Below are positions 9,894-21,587 of a DNA stretch of 64,000 bases, in pieces (positions within the stretch are counted from its first letter, which is position 1; each line of letters starts with the position of its first letter). Made by a program: the position numbers and the translations under genes. The notes under the pieces were generated by a model that ran no database searches, was not told the origin of the DNA, and saw only the letters and a program-made list of their open reading frames with translations. This DNA is from Gyromitra esculenta (Eukaryota > Ascomycota > Pezizomycetes > Pezizales > Discinaceae), in contig JBCAML010000019.1 of NCBI GenBank assembly GCA_038503075.1, forward strand, positions 310,001 through 374,000, in the 5' to 3' direction.

Positions 9894-12815
9894 ATGGCGT
9901 CCGTCGCACGTCCCCCGATGGCATCCCATCCTTCGTCTCACTCATCCCCACCTCCGTCCCCCGTGTACACAAATTCCCCTTCCTCCCCGACGGCTCATTG
10001 CCATCCAGCACAAGCAACCTCATCTCAGCCACTGGATATCAATACAACTGCTTCTGGTCTCAACAAAACGCCTTCCCGTCCTAGGCTGCCTGGCCGCCAG
10101 GAGACGCCGCCCTCGCCTCCGAATTCGGTGGTGTTGGGTGATCGGTCTCCAATTTCACCGGCTATGCTGTCCACTCCATCTCCTATTACTCCAGCCAGCC
10201 AACGGGTGGAACAAGAGCAGGATCATCATGACCAAACACCACCTCCATCATTGAAGCAGCGGATCACAAGGGTATTCAAGGTTGGACACAGACGGGCCGA
10301 ATCGGATTTATCTCGCTCGACACAGTCTACAAACGAGGACGCTGCTGCTCATCAGGATACTATCGGGTATTTACCATCTCCGCTGAGAGAGAACGAGTCT
10401 AGCTATCCATCAAGTCCTCCTTTTTACACGAGACAACCAGCAACAACATCAATTCGCCCTACGGCTCCTAGCAACCATTTTAATAATAGCAGTGGCTCCT
10501 CTAAAAGGAGAATCATGAATGGGGGAGAAGTTAGAGTTGAAATTCTTCCACGCCCAAGCTTTATAGTGGAAGATTCGAAAAACTACAATAATATGGACGA
10601 GGCTCAGGAGGAGGAGGATGGAAGTGCACAGTACTACAAATACTACACACAATCGTCTAGGAAAGCTAATGTGGGGGATCATGGAGAGCGGGTAGAACAG
10701 CCTTCGTTCCAACATTCGAGGACGCGTTCTGGAGGCGAGGAAGAGGAAGGTTATTTGCCACCTTTAAACCGTAATGCGTCGACTCAACAGACAATCAACT
10801 CACATGGCTCATCCTTTAGCCAAGAGCGTATATACGCTGAAGAATCTGTTGCTTTTGGGTTTGAAGGTTTCCATATTGGAGGCGGAGGTAATAATAACAG
10901 CGAAGTATACGCAGGGCTACCTAGTCCAGCTAGTCCTATGTACACCGGAGATATCTACTTAAGTAGCGGAAAGGCGAGCAGCAGTGTATTGAACTACATG
11001 AACCAGAGCGAACTAAATATACTTTCGAGAAACCCCTCCAGCGGAAAAAGCAGCGGTGCTTTAGGCAGGCCAGGGATAAGTAGAAATGCATCTTCAGCTT
11101 CGTTCTTCTCGCCAGGGATGCGCAGGATTTCTTCAGGGCTGGGTGCGAGCTCTGGGAGCATCCAACTCGATGAAGCAGTCACGAGAGAACTGAGAAGGCT
11201 GAGCAAGATATCCGCTGGAAGCGGAGCTAGCGGATTCGCTATGGTTATTACAGCGGATGGAGCGGCATCTACGAAGCTTGAGGAGGAATTCAGTGACCAG
11301 GAGTTGAACAGGATTGCCGCAGACCGGAAATTTACAAAGGAAGAGAAGGGGAAAGGAAAGGCTGTATCTTCAAAGGCCAGTGAAAGCGTGGCCGAGCGTA
11401 AGGGAAGTGATTCCCAACAGGGAAAGGGGCATCACTACACCGTAAGCGATGCCAGCAGGCTTCTCAGTGGAGATAACCACAGCCAAAATAGCAGCGAGAA
11501 TGGTGACAGTGACGGAACGAGGGAATTGCTAAAGGGGATGGATGGGAGGAATCCAAGGCGGAAATTGAAATCGCAGGAAGTCCAGAAAGGGGTGCTAGTG
11601 CACGAAGGAGATGCACGATATGATTTGTTAGTTCTATTTTCCTCTGATTTTTGGCGCAAAGATTTTCATTGGTTGGGATTGTGCGAAGTAAATATGCTGA
11701 CCATTACTAGCGTTTATCGACTGCGTCAGACTTCTGATTCGACGCCAATCCTGGTCCCTCAGTACTTTTACCCTAGTGACGGTTTCCCCAACCGCAATGC
11801 TCTCACTACCCCCATCCGCGCAAAGTTTTCACCGGTTACACCCATCAACACAAGTGCCATGTCATTCGGGGGCCAGTACGGTTCATCTCCCATCACCAAG
11901 CCACAAGAAGCATATAAAAGTTCACCAGAGTCCAACCAATCATATTACGCTAGGATGCATGGAGGAGATCAAGCTTTTGATTCACCAGGTGGATCCCCAC
12001 GTTACCCTGATTATACTCCTGATGGATCTGATATCCTTCTTGGCTCGATGACTCATTCGGTCAGTGAAAACAAGATGGAGTCTCTTGTTCACCCTGCTCT
12101 AAGAAATGGGGGAAGTGGAAATTCATCGAAACGTGAGAGATCGCGGGCTGTATTTTCCATGGGAAGCCTGGAGGGGATCGCTGGGTTCGGATTAGGAAGG
12201 CTCATCACCGGCACCCCCAATGGAACTGGCAGAAGACTTGCGGGAAGCAGCTTGGCGGATAACAGCGATTTAAGCATAGGCAATAGGCTAGATAGCCCTG
12301 GTAAGAAAGCCAAGAGAGTGAGGATGAGTGGAATAGATGATGCGATTACACCTGTTTCTATACCTCTTCAACCTCTTCAACACAATCCTACATCACACCA
12401 CGGTCACGGGGAGGCTAAAGCTAAGGTTCCACGTTCCAGTTCTAGGCTTCCTATGCGGCCGAAGATCCTACGCAGGAGCATGACGCCTAGGCTCTACGAA
12501 CCAAGGCCATTAGGGGATTCACAGAGGGATCTTTCCAACGATGATCCCGAAGCTCCTGAAGTAATACAACACAGCAGAGAATACAGGATGAAGGAGAAAA
12601 GGGCTAGTATTATTGTTTTGGCACTCTGCATGCTTTTTCCGCCACTGCTCCTACTTGTCGCAATGGGAACCTTCGACAGTATAGTCGATGGATGGACCAA
12701 TGGCGAGGTCAAAGGTGTTGGAAAGGTTGAGAAGAGAATCGCTGCAGTAATTGGTGGTGTATTTGCTGTCGCTGCTGTCGTTGGGGGCGTCGTGGCAGCG
12801 GCGATTGTTCACTGA
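9894..12815 (+). CDS. Large serine/proline-rich protein with C-terminal membrane anchor
   Basis: The frame encodes 973 residues if no intron is removed. Residues 1-130 are Pro/Ser-rich and disordered, residues 130-900 are Ser/Gly-rich with basic and acidic patches, and the end has two hydrophobic segments (about 903-923, LCMLFPPLLLLVAMG; about 950-970, IGGVFAVAAVVGGVVAAAI) separated by a short Trp/Gly loop. This matches a fungal-wide family of uncharacterised serine-rich proteins anchored by a C-terminal hairpin, as far as I recall it; the function is unknown. An 84-bp segment at 11627-11710 has GTTAGT at its start, a CTGAC branch-like site and TAG at its end, no stop codon and a length divisible by three. 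It is probably an intron, which would give a 945-residue protein. The start is the first ATG after the pyrimidine-rich leader. Confidence 0.88.
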   Translation: MASVARPPMASHPSSHSSPPPSPVYTNSPSSPTAHCHPAQATSSQPLDINTTASGLNKTPSRPRLPGRQETPPSPPNSVVLGDRSPISPAMLSTPSPITPASQRVEQEQDHHDQTPPPSLKQRITRVFKVGHRRAESDLSRSTQSTNEDAAAHQDTIGYLPSPLRENESSYPSSPPFYTRQPATTSIRPTAPSNHFNNSSGSSKRRIMNGGEVRVEILPRPSFIVEDSKNYNNMDEAQEEEDGSAQYYKYYTQSSRKANVGDHGERVEQPSFQHSRTRSGGEEEEGYLPPLNRNASTQQTINSHGSSFSQERIYAEESVAFGFEGFHIGGGGNNNSEVYAGLPSPASPMYTGDIYLSSGKASSSVLNYMNQSELNILSRNPSSGKSSGALGRPGISRNASSASFFSPGMRRISSGLGASSGSIQLDEAVTRELRRLSKISAGSGASGFAMVITADGAASTKLEEEFSDQELNRIAADRKFTKEEKGKGKAVSSKASESVAERKGSDSQQGKGHHYTVSDASRLLSGDNHSQNSSENGDSDGTRELLKGMDGRNPRRKLKSQEVQKGVLVHEGDARYDLLVLFSSDFWRKDFHWLGLCEVNMLTITSVYRLRQTSDSTPILVPQYFYPSDGFPNRNALTTPIRAKFSPVTPINTSAMSFGGQYGSSPITKPQEAYKSSPESNQSYYARMHGGDQAFDSPGGSPRYPDYTPDGSDILLGSMTHSVSENKMESLVHPALRNGGSGNSSKRERSRAVFSMGSLEGIAGFGLGRLITGTPNGTGRRLAGSSLADNSDLSIGNRLDSPGKKAKRVRMSGIDDAITPVSIPLQPLQHNPTSHHGHGEAKAKVPRSSSRLPMRPKILRRSMTPRLYEPRPLGDSQRDLSNDDPEAPEVIQHSREYRMKEKRASIIVLALCMLFPPLLLLVAMGTFDSIVDGWTNGEVKGVGKVEKRIAAVIGGVFAVAAVVGGVVAAAIVH
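11627..11710 (+). other. Probable stop-free 84-bp intron inside the serine-rich gene
   Basis: The segment begins GTTAGT, has TGCTGAC near its 3' end and finishes ATTACTAG. Its translated sequence (LFSSDFWRKDFHWLG and neighbours) is hydrophobic and aromatic, unlike the Ser-rich protein on either side. Removing it keeps the frame. Because it has no stop, retention would insert 28 residues. Confidence 0.7.
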
Positions 12816-15673
12816 TTAACCTTCCCATTTCCCATTTTCCATTTTTCTTTCTTCAATTGGGTTTCGGACGGGTGGGACCAGCATTCAGCAGGATGGCTAA
12901 ACATTTTAACTTCGTTATATATTATAGGGAGCTCCGGGTTTTTTTTAGAGCGTGTCTTTTGCTACTTATTTTTTCGTCGTGATATCTACCTTTTCTCTTT
13001 CTCTCTCATACCCCACTTGCTACGCTTTTTTTCTTTGCTCTCTTTATGGTCTGGTTTGGGTGGTTTTTTCTTTTAGAGGCTTCTCTTAACTTACGTTTGC
13101 TTTTAAGATATCCGTGTCTCCTCTTGACTCGATATCTGGTATCTTTTTATTTTTTGTTATTTTCCGCTATACTTATATGCCCCACTCCCATTAATTCTTG
13201 TATATTATACCTCACCCTTCCTAGATATATCTAGACGGGTTGCCGCCTTTTTTTTCTTACATATCTCTTTACGAGGGATAACGTTGCTCTTGTTTATGCA
13301 TTTCGTCTCGTTTTTTCTTATTTAATATCTCTGGGGTTTACGATGGATACATGAATTAGTTTGAATAATGGAGGAATGGGGAGGAGGGGCGTCGGCTTGG
13401 TGCCCTTTTTTTTTTTTTTTGCTTGGGGCTCTGATACTTTTCCTACGGTGCAGAAGTGGGGTGGGGCTGGGAGGTGTTTTGATATTTAACTATTGAGAGT
13501 CGGCAGCGATAACGGAGTGGACAGGGAGAAGAACGAGGCGGAGGGAGAGATGCTGATATAGTGATGAAGAGGTTATCAGATAGTTAATACTTATTAACAA
13601 TCTAAATCACTACTAGCAATATTTTTCCTGTGGCGTTGATGGATAGCGAGTGTCTGGTTGTATAATTAATCTGTGAATATATCAGTATATGTATTCAACA
13701 CTGCAAGATGCCCAATATGCCGGGATCACTATGACGAAAAATAATCTGTGCCAGCGTTCCCCTTGATCTCCTTAGTCGCCACATGAAGATCGACAGCACC
13801 GCGCACATCACCGGTATCGCGCATGTCATACGCACATAAAGTTCGTTCGGGAACACCATACGTAGAGTACATATGGAAGAAGGTTGGCAACTGTAGAGAT
13901 ATTTCCCTCATATTTCTTCGCTCGTCAAGTAAGCTACCACCTCCCTACCTCCTTGAAACGGCATCATACTTTCTAGAGTAGTGTTTAGAAAGCTCAGGAT
14001 AGATGACGTTGCGGTTATACTTATGTCTTGGCAAAATACTTCAGACGGAAAGTACGTACCCTACATACGAGCAGGCAGCTAGAGTAGTCTTCTCGGCAGT
14101 CTGTATCCCACCTTGATCCTTAAAAATTCCAAAGCTGAGAACACCACTTCAGTTGGTACAACAGTAGGGATTTCAGGGGGACCGATCGGGTTTTTCGTCA
14201 TGGGGGCTGTTCAGCTCTCTGGCAGTGACTATTCTATGACTACCAGTTAGAAATCGGTTCGTGAGTCAGAGTTGCAGCATGGATGGCGTTACGGTGTGTG
14301 TTCAAGTCGCTGGGAGTGTACCCTAACCCTGTATTGGGTTTTGGGTTTGGGTGGTGGTACTATAGAAAGTAACAGATCCATTAAGTATTCTGCGAGTCAT
14401 GGTGTTGTGGCAAGGTGGTACTATCGGCGCCTTTTGAGTTCCTTGTCATGTTTTATTTTTCCTTTTCTATTCTTGATTTCTCTTGAGTAGTTCAAAATCA
14501 GTCCGTGCTTTTCGGAGAATGTGGTGGGGGGGGACGTTGAAACTCGAATTTATCGACTCTTTGTCATGACGGGCGATTCACTAGGACTTTGTCGATTTGC
14601 GAGCCGAACACATCGATAAACGAGATGTTGGGGGTGAGTTTTTCTTCGATAGATGGCTCACGGTTGGGCAGAAGGATAAAGTGATTCTACATGGGGATGA
14701 TATGCATGTGGGAGGAATAATAAGCTGGCTGTCGTGGATGTCCTCGAAACCTCCACCCTTCGATCGATAGGCAGGCTTCCGCACGCTTCGATTCTTCGAT
14801 GCGTGCGGCATGCTGCACACAGCAGGCAGCTTGGGAAGTACCCGCTGTAGTATACATGGTGAAGGGCTGCTGGGATGCAGTTGTATGGAACTACGTGGTC
14901 TAGGTAGCGAGTACATAACGTCTGGGGAAGAACGCGGGGTGCATGTGGAGAGCAGCCCTAGTACTGGGTACATGCGGAAGGAAGAGAGCCAATCAGTACG
15001 AGTACGTACGTGTAAGGATGAAACAAGTGCTCTGAGCCAAATTGTGGCTGTGCCAAGCGCGCTCCAGCCACTTGGACAAGCAGAAAACGCGTTCAACCTG
15101 GTTTGGTTTGTCATCGGGGATTTTTTCAGCCCCATCGCTCGCGTTTCTGCGACAACGCAACCAACCTCATCCATCAAAGCAACGCGGACGGGACTTGAAT
15201 CCACCTCTTTTTTTTCCTTTTCCCTCCTTGTCGCTTTTCTCTCCCTTCCTGTCTTGCCCGTTGTCCCTTTCCCACCCTATCTCCCTCGACCCACAAGTAC
15301 CCTTCCACACACCCCCCCATCCACTTCCACCTACTTCCACATCATCCAGCCATCCCCTCCCCTCCCTCCGCCCCATCCCCCATCCCCCTCCATCACACCC
15401 ACCACCGCCATCCCCCCCCTCCCATCCATCCATCCATCCATCTCAGTCCTTCCCGTTCATCATCGTCTCGTCGACTCCTTCCTGCAGGGGCGGTTGGAAG
15501 AAGGAGGAAAAAAAACAAGGAAGTAATCCGAGACATCAACAATAACAACAACAAAGAGAGCCTACAGCATTGGGGGGTCACAAAATATCATTATCGAGAG
15601 AGAGAAAAAGGGTCTCAACCTAAACTGCGTAAAGCATAAAAGGCAAACTCTGCTTTGCTAGGGTTGTGTGCTG
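12816..15673. other. Intergenic region with 3' UTR, spacer and pyrimidine-rich leader of the nucleoporin gene
   Basis: 12.8-13.5 kb is T-rich 3' flank of the serine-rich gene, including a 15-base T run near 13406. 13.5-15.1 kb holds no supportable gene; overlapping frames exist on both strands between 14581 and 15526, but neither has recognisable content. 15200-15480 is extremely pyrimidine-rich and includes a (CCAT)n tract at 15422-15442. It is the likely promoter and leader of the downstream nucleoporin gene. Confidence 0.55.
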
Positions 15674-18600
15674 ATGTCTAAAAGGCGGTCGGACACACAG
15701 CTGACCAAGGACGACTACGAAGCGCAGATGAACGGTGGCTTTAACTTCTCAGCGAACCGTGGAAGCTCAGAAGGAGGGCCAGACGATCAGGCTGATCCCT
15801 CGAAGATGGCGGACAACAAAGTTATGATGGCAAGAAAGTTAGTATTTCTATATCCCTTCCCCTTTTCGTCGCTCTGCCCTTATTTCACAAGTGAGGTGCT
15901 GTTTTGATTACTCGGTATTCCAAGGGGTTTTTTGGCTGACGGATATAGGATCGCACCCCTGAAAAAGGGCCGCGGTCGTGGTGGAGCAGCGTTGGGCCCA
16001 AGAGCAGGAGGAGGATCAAACATTCCTAACTTCTTTGCGGGAGCTCCTGGTGCTGTGTTTGGCTCGAATGGTACGGCGCAACAACCTGCTGATGGAGGCA
16101 TGAATGCGGGTGGTTTTGGTGGATCGTTTGGGATAACCAGCCCCACGCCAACAACACCTACTTTCGGTGGAAATGGGGCAAGTGGATTTAACTTCGGTGG
16201 CAGTAATAATGGGCCGGAGCAGCCAAAAGTGAATCCGTTCGGGTTGCTGGCGCCTTCAACACCGGCAAGCACGAATGGCGGCGGAGGCATGTTTAACCAG
16301 CCTCAAATGGGGTCGAATCTATTTGGAAATAATCCGGCACCGCAGAATGTGTCATCGGGAGGATTGTTTGGAAACAATAACAATAACAATACCGCCTCTT
16401 CCGCTCCGACGCCTGGCGGGTTCACCTTTGGGAATACAAATTCCGCCCCCCTTGCCCCAACAGCGAGCTTTAACAAGACACCAGCTTTCTCTTTTGGTGG
16501 TAGTGGCGGTGGTAATACAGCGTCGCCGATGTTTGGTGGTGGTGGTGACAATAAGAATACGGCTCCATCTTTCACGTTTGGGTCCAATGCTGCCACCCCC
16601 GCCGTCACACCTCCGGCCACCTCTTCGTTCAGCTTTGGCGCTTCCACCGCTACTGCACCCGCCGCGAATAGTGGCTACTTCGGTGCGCCTAGCCCGGCGC
16701 CGGAGAAGACTCCCGAGCCACCAGCCACACCATCAATTGCCGCGCCTACACCATCATTCCAGTTTGGCAGCACTACCCCGACTCAGTCTCCTTCGTTGTT
16801 CGGAAAATCTGCAGAGACACAGGGTCTGTCTTTATTCGGAAAACCCGCAGAGACACAGGGTACGTCCCTATTCGGAAAACCCGCAGAGACGCAAGGTTCA
16901 TCTTTATTCAGACGACCTTCTCCGGAACCTTCGTCAAACCTATTCGCTCCCCCGAAACCGACGCCGAGTCCAGAACCCAGTGCTTTTGGGTCTTCCGCAC
17001 CTGCTCCGGCTGCTAACAATTTCTTCGCGCAGCCAAAGGCGCAGGAGCAAGCCAAGCCACTATTTGGATTTGCAGACCAAAAGCAGGAACCTGCCAAAGA
17101 ACCACCAAAATCATTTTTCGGAGGGTTTGGCTCCCCAGCTACTGAGAAGAAAGATGAGCCGAGTAAGCAGTTGTTTGGGTTCGGAGCTACGACTGAGAGG
17201 AAGCAGGAACCGGTCAAGGAGACACCAAGGCCGCAATCGCCATTCTTATTTAGTGCTCCTCCGGCGAAGAATGCCAATAATGACGATGACGACGATGCTA
17301 TGGACGAAAACTCGCCGCCAAAGCATAGTATCTTTGACAGCCAGCCAATGAGCAATAGCAATTCATTTTCTGGATTTGATACACCCAAGTCTCCGTTTTC
17401 GGCAGCGCCGATAAACAATTTTACGCCCCCTCCCCCCATGTTTGCTCCTATTACTAAAACCACGACCTCTATGACCGCAGCTAATACTAGAATACCATCC
17501 CCTCCAATTCCCTCCGAAGCTACCTCATGGACACCGGCCCAGCTCACCGAGTACTATAACTTGTATGCTTTACGCTCACTCAACTATAGTTTCTTTGAGG
17601 GTTTGAAGAAAGCCGACGCCATGGGTGACTGGAGTGCGGCTTGCGAGATATACATCAGGGAATCTGCAAAAATTAAGAGATGTCAAGAAAATGGGGAACG
17701 CTATAAGGGTGCGACGGCAGATTCTCAAGTAGGTCTGGGAGTTTCAACCAAGAGAAATACTTTTAGCGGTGGCAACGATAGCGAGTCCGAAGGTGGTGGG
17801 AAGCGTAGAAAAGATAATGGTGAAGGTATTTAGGACTATTTTTACTTATCTAATCTTCAGCCCTTTTTACCTTTTCATTTTTCCTTCCTGTTTTGTGAAA
17901 AGGGAGAAAAGAAAGAAAGAAACGAACATTAGTAGGTGTGACGTAGCGAGGATGGGTTGTTAATTTGGTCTCTGGTCTGGTGGCATTTTTCTTTGCTTTT
18001 TCTTCTTTTTGGTCTGGATAGCTGTGGCTTCCTGGGCGACGGGAAAGAAATGCATGGAAGGGTAATCTGGATCACTGCCAACTAAAATTCGCCCATCCCG
18101 TCGGTCTATTCTTTGTTCAGTTTTTCTGTCAATGAACCATACCCGTGTTTACCTTCGGCACCAAGTGGCACTCTTACGTCAAAACTTCCAGTTTATTCTA
18201 ACATCATGATTGCACAACACAGACTTGAAATCATCATCTGATTCCTCCAAGACCCTTGCTGGGATACTCGGTGGTAGCAACAACGCCCCAGATTTTACAC
18301 AGAAGCAAGCAAGCAAGCCGGTTCACGGCTTTAAACCACCAGCCACTTCGACGTCTACGTTGGACCAGGGCCAGAAATTGGCGAGCAAGCCACTGTTTGG
18401 ATTCAAACCGCCAACTGTCGCAGCTGCATCTTCCTCATCTCCTGACCTGGGCCAGAAATTGGCGAGTAAACCGCTTTTTAGTTTTAACCCACCTGCCGCT
18501 AGCGCATCATCATCATCATCAGGACAGAAGTTGGCGAGTAAGCCATTATTTGGGTTCCAGCCACCGACAGCGAACAAATTGGAAGAGAAAAAGTCCGGTG

Positions 18601-19637
18601 CGTATAGCTCCCCAGGTATTTTATCGGTGATGAAAAGCTAATCATTACTAGGCGGGAGCATCTTTGATAATCCGAGTGGACCGGTAAATAATGGCGGATT
18701 CGTGAACCCGTTCACGGCCAAAAAACCAGATGCGGATGACAAGGATATGGACGACGAGGAGTCTGACGGCGATGATAAACAGCCTTCTGGGACTTCTAGT
18801 GCGGGTAGCTTGTTTGGGCGCGTATCAGAACCTAGGCCTTCCACTTCCACTTCTGGAAGCATCTTCGGCACCTCATCGAAAAGCACTAGCGGAGTTTTTG
18901 GAGGCAAAGTTGACCAGACTTGGAGTCCTGATAGGGGAGTTAAGTTTGGTGAGTCAACGATTAATGGCAATGGCAATGGAAACGGGTCAATATTTGGCAC
19001 CGGACCACCGGTAGGTTCAAAATCCAGTTTTTTCGGTACCGGTTCTGGCACCTCTAGCGGAGCTACTACACCTGGTGCATCTACCACAGCAAGCATGTTC
19101 GGTACTCCCGGTCCTAAGCCTGAAGTTGGTTTCTCCTTCGGTGGGAACGGAACCACCAAGCCTAGCGGTCCAATTTCGATTCCTTCCTCCTCGGCTGTCT
19201 CCAGGGACACCAGCGCTACACCTGATACTTCAGAACCCAATGATAACGCCCACCTTGCCAAAAACGAGCTTGACCTCTCTGTGCAGGGCCCTGGTGAAGA
19301 AGACGAAGATTCTCTGTTCCAGGTCCGCGCCATTATCTACGAACTTGTGAGCGGCGGTGCCCCACCTAAGAAGGCCGGAGTCGGTACTCTCCGTGTGCTG
19401 AAGAACCGTCTCACGAAGAAGGCGCGCGTGGTGACCCGTACTGATACTGGTAAGGTTGTATTGAACGTTGGGCTCGTGAAGGAGGTGAGCTATGCGCTTG
19501 GTGAAAAGGGCGGGAAGAATATCAACGTTGTGGAGTTTCTGCCCGGGGGGAAGCCGCCAAAGCGGTATTCCATTAGAGTGAAAGATGATGCGAAGCCGCT
19601 GGGAGATGTGATGGAGAGTGCAAAGATGGGGTCTTAG
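15674..19637 (+). CDS. NUP2: FG-repeat nucleoporin of the Nup2/Nup50 type with C-terminal Ran-binding domain
   Basis: Model: 15674-15837, 15949-17825, 18223-18597, 18652-19637; 1133 residues. The N-terminus (MSKRRSDTQLTKDDYE, then MMARKIAPLKKGRGRGG) matches the importin-alpha-binding start of Nup2/Nup50 proteins. Residues about 70-480 are FG, GLFG and SLFGKP repeats. A helical stretch (about 580-640) follows, then a second repeat block with QKLASKPLFGF units and more SIFG repeats. The last about 110 residues form a RanBP1-type domain (SLFQVRAIIYEL, GVGTLRVLKNR, KVVLNVGL). Nup2 sits on the nuclear side of the pore and helps recycle importin alpha with Ran-GTP. Introns are 111, 397 and 54 bp, with branch sites CTGAC, CTAAC and CTAAT. 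The 397-bp intron is long for this window; its splicing restores the frame and joins the FG half to the Ran-binding half. Confidence 0.92.
16794..16916 (+). repeat. 33-bp coding tandem repeat in the nucleoporin (SLFGKPAETQG units)
   Basis: Three near-identical 33-bp units plus a partial fourth encode SLFGKPAETQG-like peptides. DNA identity between units is higher than elsewhere in the FG region, which points to recent slippage or unequal exchange. Confidence 0.85.
18361..18560 (+). repeat. Coding repeat in nucleoporin exon 3 (QKLASKPLFGF units)
   Basis: Four related units encode K(Q)(L)ASKP-(hydrophobic)-F-F/FGF-P-P motifs, spaced by Ser/Ala-rich linkers. They are spaced FG motifs of the second repeat block. 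Confidence 0.8.
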
Positions 19638-20984
19638 GTGGTGGGTTGATTAGGTGCGAGATAGATATAGGCATAGAGGGAGGTGGAGTTGAAGTGGATA
19701 CTGGCAAATCTGCTCTTTTCAGTCTTTTTTTTTTTTCGGCATTGGTATGTCATAAGGACACTGCAAGGTTGACCGGATTTTATTTTTTTCTCAAGAAAAT
19801 CGTTTTTATTTTGCTGTCTTGTCTGATGGGGTTTGGAATACGTAACAAAAAATTGGAAAGGGATTAAGGGGTCTTTGTTTCTTTTCATCTTTTTTACTCG
19901 TCGTTTTTTTAGTAGTATTAACTTAGTATTTCTATTCTTCTTCCTCTTCCTCACACTCTCTCTTAGCTTATTGTGTCGTTTTCTTCTGTTTTCTCGTTAC
20001 TATTGCATTGAGTTGAGCCGATTGGAAAGTGAAGTTTGATCCTGGATGATCCGTTTTTTTTGGGTAACTTTCTTTTTTACATTGTAAGAGCATGCTTCCT
20101 TCCCCCCTTTTTTGTGTTGCCTGTGTGCAAATATCTTTTTCGTCATAGTCACGTGCATCTACGTCATCACTACTTGTTTCATTACTGTGTTCTTCCTTGC
20201 TTATAAGATGACGTGGGTGGAAGAGACGAGTTAATGTAAGGCTGCGGGATCTGTCGTATATGATATTTTTGTATTTTTTTTGAGGGTATTTTTTCAAGGA
20301 GAGAGCAGATGTCTGAGGGGTGTATATTAGTGGTAGTAAAGTAAAGAATTTGGGACTTTTTTTTTTTGAACTAGAATACTCTTCATTTCAGTTATTTGAG
20401 GAGGGCTGTTGACGGTGTGATGTGATAGGATGTGATGTGATATTTTTAGGGGTGGCTGTTTAGATGAGTTGATTCTCTAGGATACGGTTGGTGTTGCTGC
20501 TCCGTTGGTCAACATTGTTTTGTTATCACTAATTGTTGGGCTTCTTGTATTGTGGACAAACGCTTTGTTAGTTGGCTCTTTTATAGACGATTTCAAGTAA
20601 GAAATGAGCAAACGATAGTTCGAAATATTCCCCATGTTTATCTCCATTTTTCGGAGAGAAAAACAATAAATTCATTATCCCTCCATAGAATTGATAAAAG
20701 GATCAATCTTTATGATTAATGGGTATCCCTTCTACGGCTTCTTGTGTTATGGTGAGATAGTATAATACCGTCCCATGCTACTCTCAATAAACACCAAAGT
20801 AAAACAAGATGAAATACATGAAACAATTACCAATAAACAATATATTTCTATCTCCTATATCCTTCCTGGAGCTCCTCCTCCGTTGCTCCAAACTCCTTAC
20901 ATTGAATCGACTTCTACCACCGCATCGACCTTCTCGGAAGCACAACCGCCAACTCAGGACCTTCACTGACCCGTATACGTTGGT
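19638..20984. other. 3' flank of the nucleoporin gene and spacer
   Basis: Strongly T-rich on the plus strand (19.7-20.4 kb), then AT-rich. No gene, RNA or mobile element was recognised. Confidence 0.5.
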
Positions 20985-21587
20985 TTATCTGGTGGAGTCC
21001 GTATTTGAAGAGGAGCTCGACCGTGGCACAACGGTGACATGATGAAATTGAAGTGGGATTGACCTGGAAGTGAGCTTGATCTTAGGGCTGACACCACTTC
21101 TAGAAGAAGTAACCGGAACCGGAGTCTCTGTAGAAACAACAGTTCCTTTTGGAGGAGCTAGAGCTAGTGGAGAAACCTCGGGGGAGGTCAGTGGAGAAAC
21201 TTCAGAGGTCAGTGGAGAGGTAGTCTTCTTGGCAACCTTGTTGAAGACAAATCGCGGTTTGGGTAGAGAAGATGCTTTAGGCGCATTGAGGAAGCTGGGA
21301 CCAGCATAGTAGCTCGTTGGTGTTGGGAAACCCGCCCAAGGCTCTTCTTGGACGTGGTCCCCGCAAAAATCAGGGCTTTCGTTATTTTTCACTTCTTCAT
21401 TGGTTGCCTTATCTAAACTAGGACTGGGATGAAGATCGTGATTAATATTTTTTGCGGAATTGTCTTCGAACATCTCTTTGCTGGGTTGGCCACATTCGGA
21501 TTGTCCGCATTGGGATTCTCCCTCTCTCAGACACTCTGTACACCCGGGCTTCAAACATCTCACCAGAATAACGTAGTACTTGTCCAT
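20985..21587 (-). CDS. Hypothetical serine/proline-rich protein, 200 residues
   Basis: An intronless open frame of 200 residues. The N-terminus is Cys-containing (CLKPGCTECLREGESQCGQ), the middle is acidic and polar, and residues about 110-200 are Ser/Thr/Pro/Val-rich and basic, with short direct repeats of SPLTSPEVSPL type. There is no signal peptide or membrane helix. A TTTAAA-type element lies about 125 bp upstream (near 21711). I recognise no family. Composition and the absence of stops over 600 bp support a real gene, but it may be lineage-specific. Confidence 0.5.
   Translation of the reverse strand: MDKYYVILVRCLKPGCTECLREGESQCGQSECGQPSKEMFEDNSAKNINHDLHPSPSLDKATNEEVKNNESPDFCGDHVQEEPWAGFPTPTSYYAGPSFLNAPKASSLPKPRFVFNKVAKKTTSPLTSEVSPLTSPEVSPLALAPPKGTVVSTETPVPVTSSRSGVSPKIKLTSRSIPLQFHHVTVVPRSSSSSNTDSTR

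Noticed and set aside
14581..15526. Overlapping long open frames on both strands (207 and 238 residues)
   Set aside because: They lie in the promoter and pyrimidine-rich leader of the nucleoporin gene. Their proteins are low-complexity Ser/Pro or Arg/Ser, with no domain.
16275..17547. Long frames in other phases over the nucleoporin exon (358 and 254 residues)
   Set aside because: They are shadows created by the repetitive codon usage of the FG repeats.
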